A DNA stretch of 64,000 nucleotides, taken from Myxococcales bacterium. Its GTDB lineage: Bacteria > Myxococcota_A > Polyangia > Haliangiales > Haliangiaceae. The notes beneath the pieces are model-generated. The model did not search any database. It was given only the letters and a program-made list of their open reading frames with translations, and was not told the DNA's origin. Below, piece after piece: positions 9,375 through 22,649 of this stretch (positions are counted from its first letter, which is position 1; each line of letters opens with the position of its first letter). The DNA lies in assembly GCA_016707895.1 (NCBI GenBank), contig JADJGV010000013.1:248001-312000 (forward strand). The letters are read 5' to 3'. The position numbers were made by a program, and so were the translations under genes.

Positions 9375-10994
9375 TCACCAGTCGAACACCAGGCCGAGGC
9401 CACCGCCGACGCCCGCGTGGGCGGCGGTGCGGCCTTGCCACGAGACCCGCACGGTGGGCCGGACCCACGGGCGCAGGCGATAGCCGACGTCGCCGGCCAG
9501 GCGCACGCCGAGGTCGCCGTTGCCCGGCTGATCGGTCACCGCGACCGACAGCCCGATCGGCACCTTCGGCGCCGGCCAGGTCTCGAGCATCAGGTCGGAC
9601 AGGAAGCCGACCTGCTGCACGCCCGAGACGCCGACCGACAGGTTGGTCGCGTCGGGATCGCCGAGCCGGACCCGGCCGGCCACGCCGACGCCGAAGCCCT
9701 CGCGGCCGACGCCGGCGACGAAGCGCCCGGCCAGGCCCAGCGCCGGGCCGCGATCGATGGGCAGCCGCAGCTCGGCCTCGACGAAGCCGTACTGGAAGCC
9801 GATCACCGGCGCCGGCTGGGCCTCGGTCCAGACCTCCTCGGAGAAGCCGCCGCGGCCGCCGTAGGCGCCGAACCCGAGGCGCACGCCCTCGACCACGCCG
9901 GCCAGCCGGTACAGCACGTCGATCTGGGTCTCGGCGAACCGATCGCGGCGATCGAGCGTGTTGCCGGCGCTGTCCTTGCGATCGTCGAACGTCGCGAAGT
10001 CGAGGTAGCTGCCGATGATCGTCAGCCGCGTGCGCTGCTTGGTGGGCGTGAACCGCTCGACCAGGGCCGGCGCGTCGACCTCGATCGTCGCCGGCGCGAC
10101 GTCGCTGGCGTAGGCCGCGCCGGCGCTGCCGTCGGCGCCGATCGCCTCGACGAAGTACTCGACGCCCGGCGCGGCGACCAGCGCGGCCGGCAGCGCGCCG
10201 CGCAGGTAGACGCCGTGCTCGCGCACCAGCTCGACCCGCTCGAACACCGTCTGGCCGCGGGTGCGCACGTGCAGCGACGCCGCGACCACCTGCTCGGGGT
10301 CGGCCAGCACGAACGCCAGCGGCACGTCGCCCCCGGCCAGCGCGCGCTTCGGCGCGGCGTGCTCGACGTGGAGGTCGAGCGCGCGGCGTCCGCCGGGCCG
10401 ATCGGGGGTCATCGCCTCGGCGGTGGCCCGCAGCACCTCGAGGTCGGCGCGCACCGCCTCGGCGTACGGCGACGCCGCGTGGCTGGCCAGCCAGCCCGAC
10501 CACGCGCCGATGCGCTCGTCGATCGCCTTGCCGGTGGTGGCGCGCCACACCTGCAGCACCTGCGCGGTCTCGGGATCCACCGTCGGGATCGGCCGATCGT
10601 CAGGGCTCGGTTTGGGCGGCGGCGGCGGCGGCGGCGGCGGCGCGGCCTCGGCGCGCTCGACGTAGATCTCGGCGAGGTCGCCGGCCTTGATCGCCGTCAG
10701 CAACTCGGGCGCGAGCTCGATGCGCGCCAGCTGGTCGCCGACCGCCGTGACCTCGCCGTCGCCCAGCGGCAGCCAGTCGTTGACCGCGGCCCGGGTCACC
10801 GGGTGGCGCAGCGCGATGGGGCGCTTGAACCGGATCCGCCCGCCGACCTCGACGCCGACGCCCTCGCCGAGGTTGACGTAGACCTCGCGGCGATCGGTCT
10901 TCACCACCCGCCCGGCCACGATCACGTCGGCCGCGACCGGCGCCGCGAGCAACGCGACGGCCAGCGCCGCGGCCCAGGTCCACCGGGCGGTCAC
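9375..10994 (-). CDS. Predicted outer-membrane protein (long type, copy 1)
   Basis: 539 residues from a GTG overlapping the upstream lipoprotein stop (GTGA). Signal peptide ('AAALAVALLAAPVAA'), an N-terminal 'VYVNLGEGVGVEVGG' domain, a run of 10 prolines near residue 125 (the DNA at 10618-10652 is a GGC tract), a helical section, an Ig-like region ('ASLHVRTRGQTVFERVEL ... PGVEYFVEA') and a beta-barrel-like C-terminus ending 'GGLGLVFDW'. That ending is almost the same as in the protein at 6461-8206 ('GGLGLNFDW'), which supports duplication. No enzymatic motif. Confidence 0.75.
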   Translation of the reverse strand: MTARWTWAAALAVALLAAPVAADVIVAGRVVKTDRREVYVNLGEGVGVEVGGRIRFKRPIALRHPVTRAAVNDWLPLGDGEVTAVGDQLARIELAPELLTAIKAGDLAEIYVERAEAAPPPPPPPPPKPSPDDRPIPTVDPETAQVLQVWRATTGKAIDERIGAWSGWLASHAASPYAEAVRADLEVLRATAEAMTPDRPGGRRALDLHVEHAAPKRALAGGDVPLAFVLADPEQVVAASLHVRTRGQTVFERVELVREHGVYLRGALPAALVAAPGVEYFVEAIGADGSAGAAYASDVAPATIEVDAPALVERFTPTKQRTRLTIIGSYLDFATFDDRKDSAGNTLDRRDRFAETQIDVLYRLAGVVEGVRLGFGAYGGRGGFSEEVWTEAQPAPVIGFQYGFVEAELRLPIDRGPALGLAGRFVAGVGREGFGVGVAGRVRLGDPDATNLSVGVSGVQQVGFLSDLMLETWPAPKVPIGLSVAVTDQPGNGDLGVRLAGDVGYRLRPWVRPTVRVSWQGRTAAHAGVGGGLGLVFDW

Positions 10995-11578
10995 GGCGCC
11001 ACCTCGCGCCAGAACGCCGACCAGTCGCCGTCGCCGGCGGCGGCCGCGTCCTCGCCATCGCCCTCCCCGGGATCGGCGCCCGCGGGCGTCGTCGGCCTCA
11101 CCACCGCGGGCTTCACCACCGCGGGCGGCGGCGGCTTCACCACCGCGGGCGGCGTCGGCGTCGCCGGCGCGGCCGTCGCCGGGGGGGGACGCACCGCGAC
11201 GCCGCGCGCCGCGCGGACGCTGCGCCGCTCGTCCTCGAGCTCCTCCGCCCGGCGCGCGGTCAAGAGGCCCTCCCACTCCTGGGTCGCCGCGGTGCAGCGG
11301 TCGGCGCTGCGGCTGCCGGCGACCGCCGAGGCGATCAGGCCCACGGTGGCCAGGCCGGTGAGCGCGGCGATCCCGCCCTCGTCGGCCGCGGCCAGGCCCA
11401 GCGTCGAGATGCCGAGCACCGTGGCGCCCAGGCCGTCGGCGACCACGCCGCCCTTGCCGGTGTTGCACTCGGGGCGGTGGTCGGCCCGCACCGGGCCAGG
11501 CTCGGGGCCGCGGGCCGCGGCCACCGCACACCCCGTCGCTCCGACGGAGATCGCAACCATGAATGCGACGGTTCGCAT
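10991..11578 (-). CDS. Lipoprotein with Pro/Val-rich C-terminus
   Basis: 195 residues starting at the ATG preceded by GAAGGA (good ribosome site); a longer in-frame reading exists but would bury the signal peptide. Lipobox 'GATGC' near residue 17. Hydrophobic segments 'GATVLGISTLGLAAA' and 'ALTGLATVGLIASAVAG' follow, then a charged region, and a tail rich in Pro, Ala and Val ('PPAVVKPPPPAVVKPAVV') typical of periplasm-spanning linkers. First gene of the outer-membrane protein run; may tether or assemble the barrel proteins, which is inference from position. Confidence 0.7.
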   Translation of the reverse strand: MRTVAFMVAISVGATGCAVAAARGPEPGPVRADHRPECNTGKGGVVADGLGATVLGISTLGLAAADEGGIAALTGLATVGLIASAVAGSRSADRCTAATQEWEGLLTARRAEELEDERRSVRAARGVAVRPPPATAAPATPTPPAVVKPPPPAVVKPAVVRPTTPAGADPGEGDGEDAAAAGDGDWSAFWREVAP

Positions 11579-11745
11579 GATGTCCTTCTTCACCCGCCGG
11601 GCGGGTCGCTGGCCTCGAGAGCAAGGCGCAGACCAGCCCGCAGCGCGCCGCAAGTCTACGACATCGCACGGCCCGCCATCGCCGATGGCCTGGTGATTCG
11701 TCACCGTTCGACAGGTCCGCGCGTCAACGATTCGCCGGCGCCGGT

Positions 11746-12606
11746 TCAGCGGCGGATCGTGGCCAACGCGGCGGCGAAGAACGGCGAGGTCTGCGCCAGC
11801 GTCTCGACGTAGCCGCGCACGTCGGCCAGCGCGACCGGCCCCAGCCGCGCCAGCGGCACCACGTGCTCGGGCGGCACGAAGCGGAAGGTGAAGTTCACCC
11901 GCCGGGTGCGGAAGCCGTCGATCCGCGGCGGCAGGTCGAGGCCACGGCGATGATCGACGCGCTGCACGCGGTGGAGCAGCTCATCCTTCCACCGGCGCCC
12001 GCCGAACGCCTGCAGGCCGCCGTCGTCGAGCCACTGCGCGCGCGCCGGCCGGTGATCGGTGCGCTGGCCGCGGGCCACGAACTGGAACAGCGCGCGCTCG
12101 CCGAGCGACAGCGACACCACCGGCCCCGGCTCGAAGTCGCGGTGATCGCCGACCCGCGCCGCGTCGACCCAGCGGTCGCCGTCCCGGCGGTCGCCGTAGA
12201 AGTTCACCAGGCAGGTGTTGAGGTGCCAGCCGCGCGGGACGTCGCCGGGCGCGAACCGCGCGCGCACCCGGGCCTCGGCGTCGGCGGCGATCGTCGCCAG
12301 GCACGGCGGGAACGGCTCGGCCGCGACGCAGCGATCGTGCACGCCGCGCGGCGGCTCGTAGTAGCCGAGGCAGGCGAACTGCCAGTTGCCCAGCCAGTAC
12401 ACCGGGCGCAAGAGCGGCCGCTGCGGCTTGCCCGCCGGCGGCGGCCGCACCGTCGAGTAGCGCTGCTCCCACAGCGGCGTCAGCGTCGCCAGCCACGCCT
12501 CGATCGCCGCCCGCGCCGGCGCCGTCAGGTAGTCGGGCACGTACAGCAGCGCGCGCTCGCTCGGGTCGCGGGCGCCGGACCAGCGCCGGCCCGGCGGCGG
12601 CGTCAC
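11746..12606 (-). CDS. AlkB-like 2-oxoglutarate/Fe(II) dioxygenase
   Basis: 286 residues from a GTG that overlaps the upstream stop. The AlkB pattern is visible: 'NTCLVNFYGD', the iron motif HxD in 'VGDHRDFEPGP', 'VVSLSLGERALFQF' (compare the AlkB stretch 'IVSVSLG..AIFQF'), a later His in 'KDELLHRVQRV' and the 2-oxoglutarate-binding arginines in 'RRVNFTFRFVP'. AlkB enzymes oxidatively remove alkyl groups from DNA or RNA bases, and some relatives act on proteins. It is the last gene of an operon with a Ser/Thr kinase and a tiny membrane peptide, so the substrate is open. Confidence 0.85.
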   Translation of the reverse strand: MTPPPGRRWSGARDPSERALLYVPDYLTAPARAAIEAWLATLTPLWEQRYSTVRPPPAGKPQRPLLRPVYWLGNWQFACLGYYEPPRGVHDRCVAAEPFPPCLATIAADAEARVRARFAPGDVPRGWHLNTCLVNFYGDRRDGDRWVDAARVGDHRDFEPGPVVSLSLGERALFQFVARGQRTDHRPARAQWLDDGGLQAFGGRRWKDELLHRVQRVDHRRGLDLPPRIDGFRTRRVNFTFRFVPPEHVVPLARLGPVALADVRGYVETLAQTSPFFAAALATIRR

Positions 12607-12706
12607 TTGAGCGCGAACCAGTACAGCGCGAACCCGCCTCCGCCGAGCACGATCAGCGTGAGCAGCAGGCGATCCCAGCGGAGGCGCGCGCGCGGAGGCG
12701 TCGGGG

Positions 12707-12710
<4 letters not shown>
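12603..12710 (-). CDS. 35-residue single-span membrane peptide
   Basis: A small ORF with ATG overlapping the kinase stop (ATGA, 12707-12710) and stop overlapping the AlkB start (GTGA, 12603-12606). It has a basic, Pro-rich N-terminus ('MTPTPPRARLRWDR') and one hydrophobic helix ('LLLTLIVLGGGGFALYWFAL') ending in Lys. The exact overlaps at both ends are strong evidence that it is translated. Role unknown; it may anchor or couple the kinase and dioxygenase. Confidence 0.7.
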
Positions 12711-14557
<1,847 letters not shown>

Positions 14558-14675
14558 CGGCTGATCGTAGCGGCGCGGCCGACCGCGCGGAAGCCGCCGC
14601 CGCGGCGATGTCGGCGTGATGTCGGCGCGCGCGGCCGCCGGTGGTACCGGTGAGCGACACCCGCAAGGAGCCACG

Positions 14676-15809
14676 ATGCGCACGTCACGCCAGGTCGTCT
14701 TCACCCTCGGCCTCATCCTCGCCAGCGCCAGCGCCGCCTGCGTCGTCGGCGACGAACCCGCGCCGACCTCGGACCACGCGCCCTTCGCGCTGCGGCCGGT
14801 CGGCTGGTTCGACGCGATCAGCGACGCCGGCGTCGCGTCGGGCTGGGCCCGCGATCCCGACGACGGCGGCCGCGCGATCGACGTCCACTTCTACGTCTAC
14901 GGCCCCACCGGCGCGGTGGTGCAGGTCTACGGCCTCACCGCCAACCAGTACCGCGCCGACGTCGGCGCCCACGCGTGGAGCGTCCAGATCCCCGCGGCCT
15001 ACCGCGCGGTCGGCTACCGGTTCCGCGCCTTCGGCATCGACGCGGTCGGCGGCGACGGCAACGCCGAGCTGGCCGGCGGCCCGCGCTGGTGGCAGGTCGC
15101 GCCCCCGCCGCAGGCGATCGTCGACGGCTGCCTGGTGGGCTACCGCTGGGACGCCGCCACCGCGAGCTACGTCAACCGCGACGGCGTCGCCAAGCCCAGC
15201 GGCCTCGGGCGCGGCTTCAACCCGGGCAAGCCGACGGTGGTCGTCCTCGGCCAGAGCGTCGATCTGATCCTGGCCAACGCGCTGCAGCGCGTCGACCCGA
15301 GCCGCAACTACGTCGCGATGCCGTGCGACGACCCGCCGGCGGCCAGCTTCGACTACGGCCGGTGGACCGCGGCGGTCCGCGACTGGCTCAAGCCCGAGCT
15401 GCCGCGCATCGACTACCTCTCGGTCGGCATCACCCACCGCGGCCTGTGCCCGCGGCGCATCGCCGTCGGCGACGTCGCCGTGGCCCGGCTGGAGGAGCTG
15501 CGCACGCTGCTGCCGGGCGCGGGGATCGCGGCGCTCAACTACCCGCTCCGCCTCGACCGGGCCATGACCGACGCGGCCTACGCCACCTACTTCGCGTGCT
15601 TCGACCCGGGCTACCCCAACAACGGCACCGCCCGCGCCTACGCCTACGAGCAGGCGCCGCCGCTCTATCGCAGCTTCGTCGAGACCGCCAGCGCCGGCCC
15701 CGACATCATCGACGTCTGGACCGGCACCTACAAGACCACCGACGGCATCCACGCCGACGACCCAACCGCCGAGGCCGCGGCGCGGACGCTGATGGGCTAC
15801 CTGCGCTGA
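14676..15809 (+). CDS. Lipoprotein with beta-sandwich repeat and SGNH-like C-terminal domain
   Basis: 377 residues; AAGGAG lies seven bases before the ATG. The signal sequence ends in 'SASAAC' (lipobox). The N-terminal module 'AGVASGWARDPDDGGRAIDV' matches a beta-sandwich pattern common in secreted bacterial proteins. The C-terminal ~200 residues look like an SGNH-type hydrolase: 'VVVLGQSVDLIL' sits where GDS is expected, and 'TDGIHADDPTAE' matches the DxxH block near the end. The GDS serine context is altered to GQS. Ester hydrolysis or acyl transfer at the cell surface is a cautious guess. Confidence 0.65.
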   Translation: MRTSRQVVFTLGLILASASAACVVGDEPAPTSDHAPFALRPVGWFDAISDAGVASGWARDPDDGGRAIDVHFYVYGPTGAVVQVYGLTANQYRADVGAHAWSVQIPAAYRAVGYRFRAFGIDAVGGDGNAELAGGPRWWQVAPPPQAIVDGCLVGYRWDAATASYVNRDGVAKPSGLGRGFNPGKPTVVVLGQSVDLILANALQRVDPSRNYVAMPCDDPPAASFDYGRWTAAVRDWLKPELPRIDYLSVGITHRGLCPRRIAVGDVAVARLEELRTLLPGAGIAALNYPLRLDRAMTDAAYATYFACFDPGYPNNGTARAYAYEQAPPLYRSFVETASAGPDIIDVWTGTYKTTDGIHADDPTAEAAARTLMGYLR

Positions 15810-15934
15810 CGCCGGGCGTGTCGCGTCCAGGCCCTCGATGAGCACCTGTCGACGCGTGAGGAGGCTCGCGTCGCGGCGGGAGGCGCGGCATCGGCGTGGA
15901 TGACTCGGCTCGCCAGATCGCGGCGCGTCCGGGC

Positions 15935-16699
15935 TCACGCCAGCGGCCCCGGCCGCTCCCAGAGGCTGGGCGCCGGCCCGCCGCGTTTCCAGCCGCCCTG
16001 CATGAGCCAGGTCTGCGGCGCCGCCGTCGGCATCGGCTCGAAGTCCTTGGGCCACGCGAACGGCACGCCGTCGCGCTCGGCCCAGCCGGCGAAGGCGACG
16101 CCGCTGGCGTAGCGGTCGAGGGGCGCGCGGCGCTGGCCGAGGCCGGCGTGATCCTCGCGGTGGCGGCGCCAGTTGTTGAGCACGTAGGCTAGCGCGTGGC
16201 GCGCCTGGCGCGGCTTCTCGAGCGTCGTCGCGTGGTAGCGGTCGGTGAAGACCCGGCCGCGCCGCGGCACGCCGGGCGCCTCCGCGACCATCGCGTTGAG
16301 GCGGCGCGCGGCTGAGACGCACAGCGCGCGGACGCCGTTGGCCAGCGCGCGCCGGTCGTCGGCCTCGCAGAGCAGGTGGATGTGGTGGCGCTGGATCGAC
16401 AGGTGGACGACGCGGAAGTCGGCGCGCCCGACCAGCGCGATCATCGCGGCCCGCACCGCCGCGTACGCCTGCGGGCGGCGCAGCCGGCCGACCTGCTGGG
16501 TGACGCGCAGGACGACGTGCACCGGCAGGCGGCGATCGTGGAACGGCCGCACGCGGTGCTTGCCGCGCGCCCGCCCGCGCAGCGTCCGCTTGCGCCCGGC
16601 GCCGGCGCGCTTGCCGCCGTGGCCCGTCGCGTTGCCCGCGCGCCGCGGCGCGCCGTCGGTCCCCGGCAACCCCAGCTGTCTCGCCCGCTTCGCCGCCAT
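15935..16699 (-). CDS. REP-associated tyrosine transposase (Y1/IS200-like), intact copy
   Basis: 254 residues. The HUH-type metal motif is 'QRHHIHLLCE' (His106 and His108), and the catalytic tyrosine is Tyr172 in 'ALAYVLNNWRRH', preceded by 'VFTDRYHATTLE'; this is the RAYT pattern. The N-terminus is basic and Gly-rich ('GKRAGAGRKRTLRGRARGKH'). These enzymes act on single-stranded palindromic REP sequences and are usually domesticated, with few copies per genome. An AT-rich '-10'-like stretch TATATTA lies 12-18 bases before the ATG. The second copy in inverted orientation differs at about a dozen of 205 comparable residues. Confidence 0.9.
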   Translation of the reverse strand: MAAKRARQLGLPGTDGAPRRAGNATGHGGKRAGAGRKRTLRGRARGKHRVRPFHDRRLPVHVVLRVTQQVGRLRRPQAYAAVRAAMIALVGRADFRVVHLSIQRHHIHLLCEADDRRALANGVRALCVSAARRLNAMVAEAPGVPRRGRVFTDRYHATTLEKPRQARHALAYVLNNWRRHREDHAGLGQRRAPLDRYASGVAFAGWAERDGVPFAWPKDFEPMPTAAPQTWLMQGGWKRGGPAPSLWERPGPLA

Positions 16700-17471
16700 T
16701 TTGATTGGGCTAATATATGACCGACGGGCCCAACGTCAAGCGCCAAGGAGGATTCAGTGGCTCGAGCGGCGATCGGCCTGGGATCGTGCCGGCGAGGCGG
16801 CCCGCTCCGAGCGCGCTGTGGAGTTGCCGGCGGTGGTGGACAACCGCGCCTGCCGGCGCGCCGGCGAGCCCGCGTCGCGCGGTCGCGCGGTTGCCCACAC
16901 CGCCTTGAAGAACGGCGTGGCGACGGTGGCGTGGTGCACGCCGTGGCGGGGCGCCGTTCTTCACAACCCACACAGCGCCGATCGCCGGGCCCTGATCACT
17001 TCGTTTGGTTGGAGAGAGAGAACGCGGGCACGGCGAGGGTCGCGAACCGCGCCGCAGATCGCGGCCCCGGCGTGGTGGCCGCCCGGGTTGGGCCTGGCCT
17101 CAGCGACCTCTGGGTCTGGGATCCAAACGAAGTGATCAGGGATAGCGGCCCGCGCTGTGTGGGTTGTGAAGAACGGCGCTCCGGCGATCGCCGTCGGAGC
17201 GCGACCTTCGCCGCGCCGTTCTTCAAGGCGGTGTGGGCAACCGCGCGCCGGCGTCGACGCGGGCTCGCCGGGGCGCTACCGGGCGCGGTTGTCCACCACC
17301 GCCGGCAACTCCACAGCGCTCGGAGCTGGCCGCCCCCCGGCACGTTCGCCGGCCCGCCGGCAATCGCGGGCCGATCGCCGGCCCTCGCCGCGATCGCAGG
17401 TCGATCTGCGCCACTGAATCCTCCCCGGCGCTTGACGTCGGGCCCGTCGGTCTTATATTAGCCCAATCAAG
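16700..17471. other. Gene-free core between inverted transposase copies
   Basis: No supported gene: the frames open here are GC-driven and lack recognisable proteins. The sequence is instead a nested set of inverted repeats. Pairs visible: 'CCTGATCACTTCGTTTGG' (16991-17008) with its complement at 17123-17140; 16951-16978 with 17152-17179; 16889-16917 with 17214-17242. Within each arm 'GAAGAACGGCG' and its complement face each other about 35 bases apart. These may be REP/iREP pairs recognised by the transposase. Confidence 0.6.
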
Positions 17472-18234
17472 ATGGCGGCGAAGCGGGCGAGACAGCTGGG
17501 GTTGACGGGGACCGACGGAGCGCCGCGGCGCGCGGGCAACGCGACGGGCCACGGCGGCAAGCGCGCCGGCGCCGGGCGCAAGCGGACGCTGCGCGGGCGG
17601 GCGCGGCAAGCACCGCGTGCGGCCGTTCCACGATCGCCGCCTGCCGGTACACGTCGTCCTGCGCGTCACCCAGCAGGTCGGCCGGCTGCGCCGCCCGCAG
17701 GCGTACGCGGCCGTCCGTGCGGCGATGATCGCGCTGGTCGGGCGCGCCGACTTCCGCGTCGTCCACCTGTCGATCCAGCGCCACCACGTCCACCTCTTGT
17801 GCGAGGCCGACGACCGCCGCGCGCTGGCCAACGGTGTCCGCGCGCTGTGCGTCTCAGCCGCGAAGCGGCTGAACCGCGCGGTCACCATCGCCGCAGGCGT
17901 GCCGCGAACCGGCACGGTCTTCACCGACCGCTACCACGCGACGACGCTCGAGAAGCCGCGCCAGGCGCGCCACGCGCTGGCCTACGTGCTCAACAACTGG
18001 CGCCGCCACCGCGAGGATCATCCCGGCCTCGGCCAGCGCCGCGCGCCCCTCGACCGCTACGCCAGCGGCATCGCCTTCGCCGGCTGGGCCGAGCGCGACG
18101 GCGTGCCGTTCGCGTGGCCCAAGGACTTCGAGCCGATGCCGACGGCGGCGCCGCAGACCTGGCTCATGCAGGGCGGCTGGAAACGCGGCGGGCCGGCGCC
18201 CAGCCTCTGGGAGCGGCCGGGGCCGCTGGCGTGA
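17472..18234 (+). pseudogene. REP-associated transposase, second copy, frameshifted
   Basis: 763 bases against 765 for the intact copy. A GC dinucleotide is missing in the GC-repeat at about 17600-17606 (copy 1 reads GGGCGCGCGGCAAG, this copy GGGCGCGGCAAG), so the first ~45 codons are out of frame with the rest. An internal GTG at 17617 would give a 205-residue protein that keeps both catalytic histidines ('RHHVHLL') and the tyrosine ('ALAYVLNN'). It may therefore still make a shortened enzyme lacking the basic N-terminus. ATG at 17472 matches the start of copy 1. Confidence 0.8.
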
Positions 18235-18289
18235 GCCCGGCACGACGCGCCGCGGGGCCGCTGGCGTGAGCCCGGCACGACGCGCCGCG
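18220..18289. repeat. 35-bp perfect tandem duplication at the transposase stop
   Basis: Bases 18220-18254 and 18255-18289 are identical and contain the end of the second transposase gene (CTGGCGTGA). The first copy's flank at 15897-15950 has only one such unit, so this duplication arose after the two inverted copies separated. Confidence 0.85.
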
Positions 18290-18370
18290 ATCTGGCGAGC
18301 CGAGTCATCCGCGCCCCCGCCGCGCGCCGATCGGCGTGGCGCCCGGCGAGCCGCCGAGACGTGGCGCCCG

Positions 18371-18397
18371 GCGGCTCGGCGACGAGCCCCGTGGAAT

Positions 18398-18400
<3 letters not shown>
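18371..18400 (-). terminator. GCGA-loop hairpin at the clpA stop codon
   Basis: A 6-bp stem GGCTCG/CGAGCC with loop GCGA (18373-18388) followed by CCCGTGGAATTCAG, which contains the clpA stop codon (18398-18400). Same design as the elements at 5235-5266, 5359-5388 and 26811-26841, with a different but still paired stem. A second palindrome of GGCG/CGCC-rich DNA lies beside it (18350-18372). There is no T-tract, so a role in transcript 3'-end stability is as likely as termination. Confidence 0.55.
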
Positions 18401-20686
<2,286 letters not shown>

Positions 20687-20699
20687 GGTGGCCTCTTCC

Positions 20700-21080
20700 C
20701 TACTCGCTCGGCTCGATCGAGAGCTGCAGCGGGTACTCGTTCGAGCGGGCGAGCTGGACGGTCTTCTGGACCTTGGTCTCGGCGATCTCGAAGGTGTAGA
20801 CGCCGGCCACGCCGACGCCCTGGTTGTGCACGTGGGTCATGATGGCCAGGGCGTCGGCCTCGCTGCGCTGGAACACCGTCTGCAGCACGAACACCACGAA
20901 CTCCTTGGTCGTGTAGTCGTCGTTGTGCAAGAGCACCTTGTACATCGGTGGCTTCTTGGTGCGGGTGCGCTCCTCGAGCGCCACCCCGGTGTCCTGCTTG
21001 GGCGCGGGGCGGTTGGGCTTCTTGTCGTCGCCGGCGGCGCGCGCCGGGACGCGTGCAGAGGCGATCGCAGGCGGGTTCAT
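20700..21080 (-). CDS. clpS: ATP-dependent Clp protease adaptor ClpS
   Basis: 126 residues. After a disordered, basic N-terminus of about 45 residues comes the ClpS core 'YKVLLHNDDYTTKEFVVFVL', including the Asn-Asp pair that holds N-degron residues, and 'MTHVHNQGVGVAGVYTFEIAE'. ClpS delivers N-end-rule substrates to ClpA, encoded next. The start ATG has no obvious ribosome site; instead TATAGT (21088-21093) ends seven bases before it, so the mRNA may be leaderless. Confidence 0.95.
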   Translation of the reverse strand: MNPPAIASARVPARAAGDDKKPNRPAPKQDTGVALEERTRTKKPPMYKVLLHNDDYTTKEFVVFVLQTVFQRSEADALAIMTHVHNQGVGVAGVYTFEIAETKVQKTVQLARSNEYPLQLSIEPSE

Positions 21081-21087
21081 GGCGGAC

Positions 21088-21093
21088 ACTATA
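21088..21093 (-). promoter_or_regulatory. Candidate -10 box for a leaderless clpSA transcript
   Basis: TATAGT on the minus strand, with seven bases between it and the clpS ATG, which would place the start of transcription at or next to the A of ATG. No convincing -35 box can be seen in the GC-rich DNA upstream. Confidence 0.35.
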
Positions 21094-21200
21094 GCGGCAA
21101 GATCTAGCGCGCGCGCCAGCGCTGGCGACCCGCCCGATCGGGCAGTGGATCGGCGCCGAAGTGCCTGTCGACCTGCCCGAAAAGCGGTACACCCCGGGCC

Positions 21201-22619
<1,419 letters not shown>

Positions 22620-22649
22620 GCGCGGCGGATCGCCAGGGCCGCGGCGTGA

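Larger units (their letters stand above)
15897..18312. repeat. 2.4-kb imperfect palindrome built of two inverted transposase units
   Basis: Left arm about 15897-17008, right arm about 17123-18312, with about 114 bases of central non-repeated DNA. The outer parts contain inverted copies of the same transposase gene (15935-16699 and 17472-18234). The inner 770 bases (16700-17471) carry no gene; they hold the promoter-like AT-rich leaders ('TAATATA'), and matched blocks such as 16951-16978 with 17152-17179 and 16889-16917 with 17214-17242, each containing 'GAAGAACGGCG', so every arm has its own smaller inverted repeat. The unit layout fits REP-flanked transposase cassettes. Confidence 0.85.

Noticed and set aside
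10618..10652. GGC-repeat tract as a possible regulatory repeat
   Set aside because: It lies inside a gene and codes for a proline run in an outer-membrane protein linker.
16757..17461. Possible genes in the core between transposases
   Set aside because: Frames mirror each other because the DNA is palindromic; no start signals, motifs or relatives recognised.
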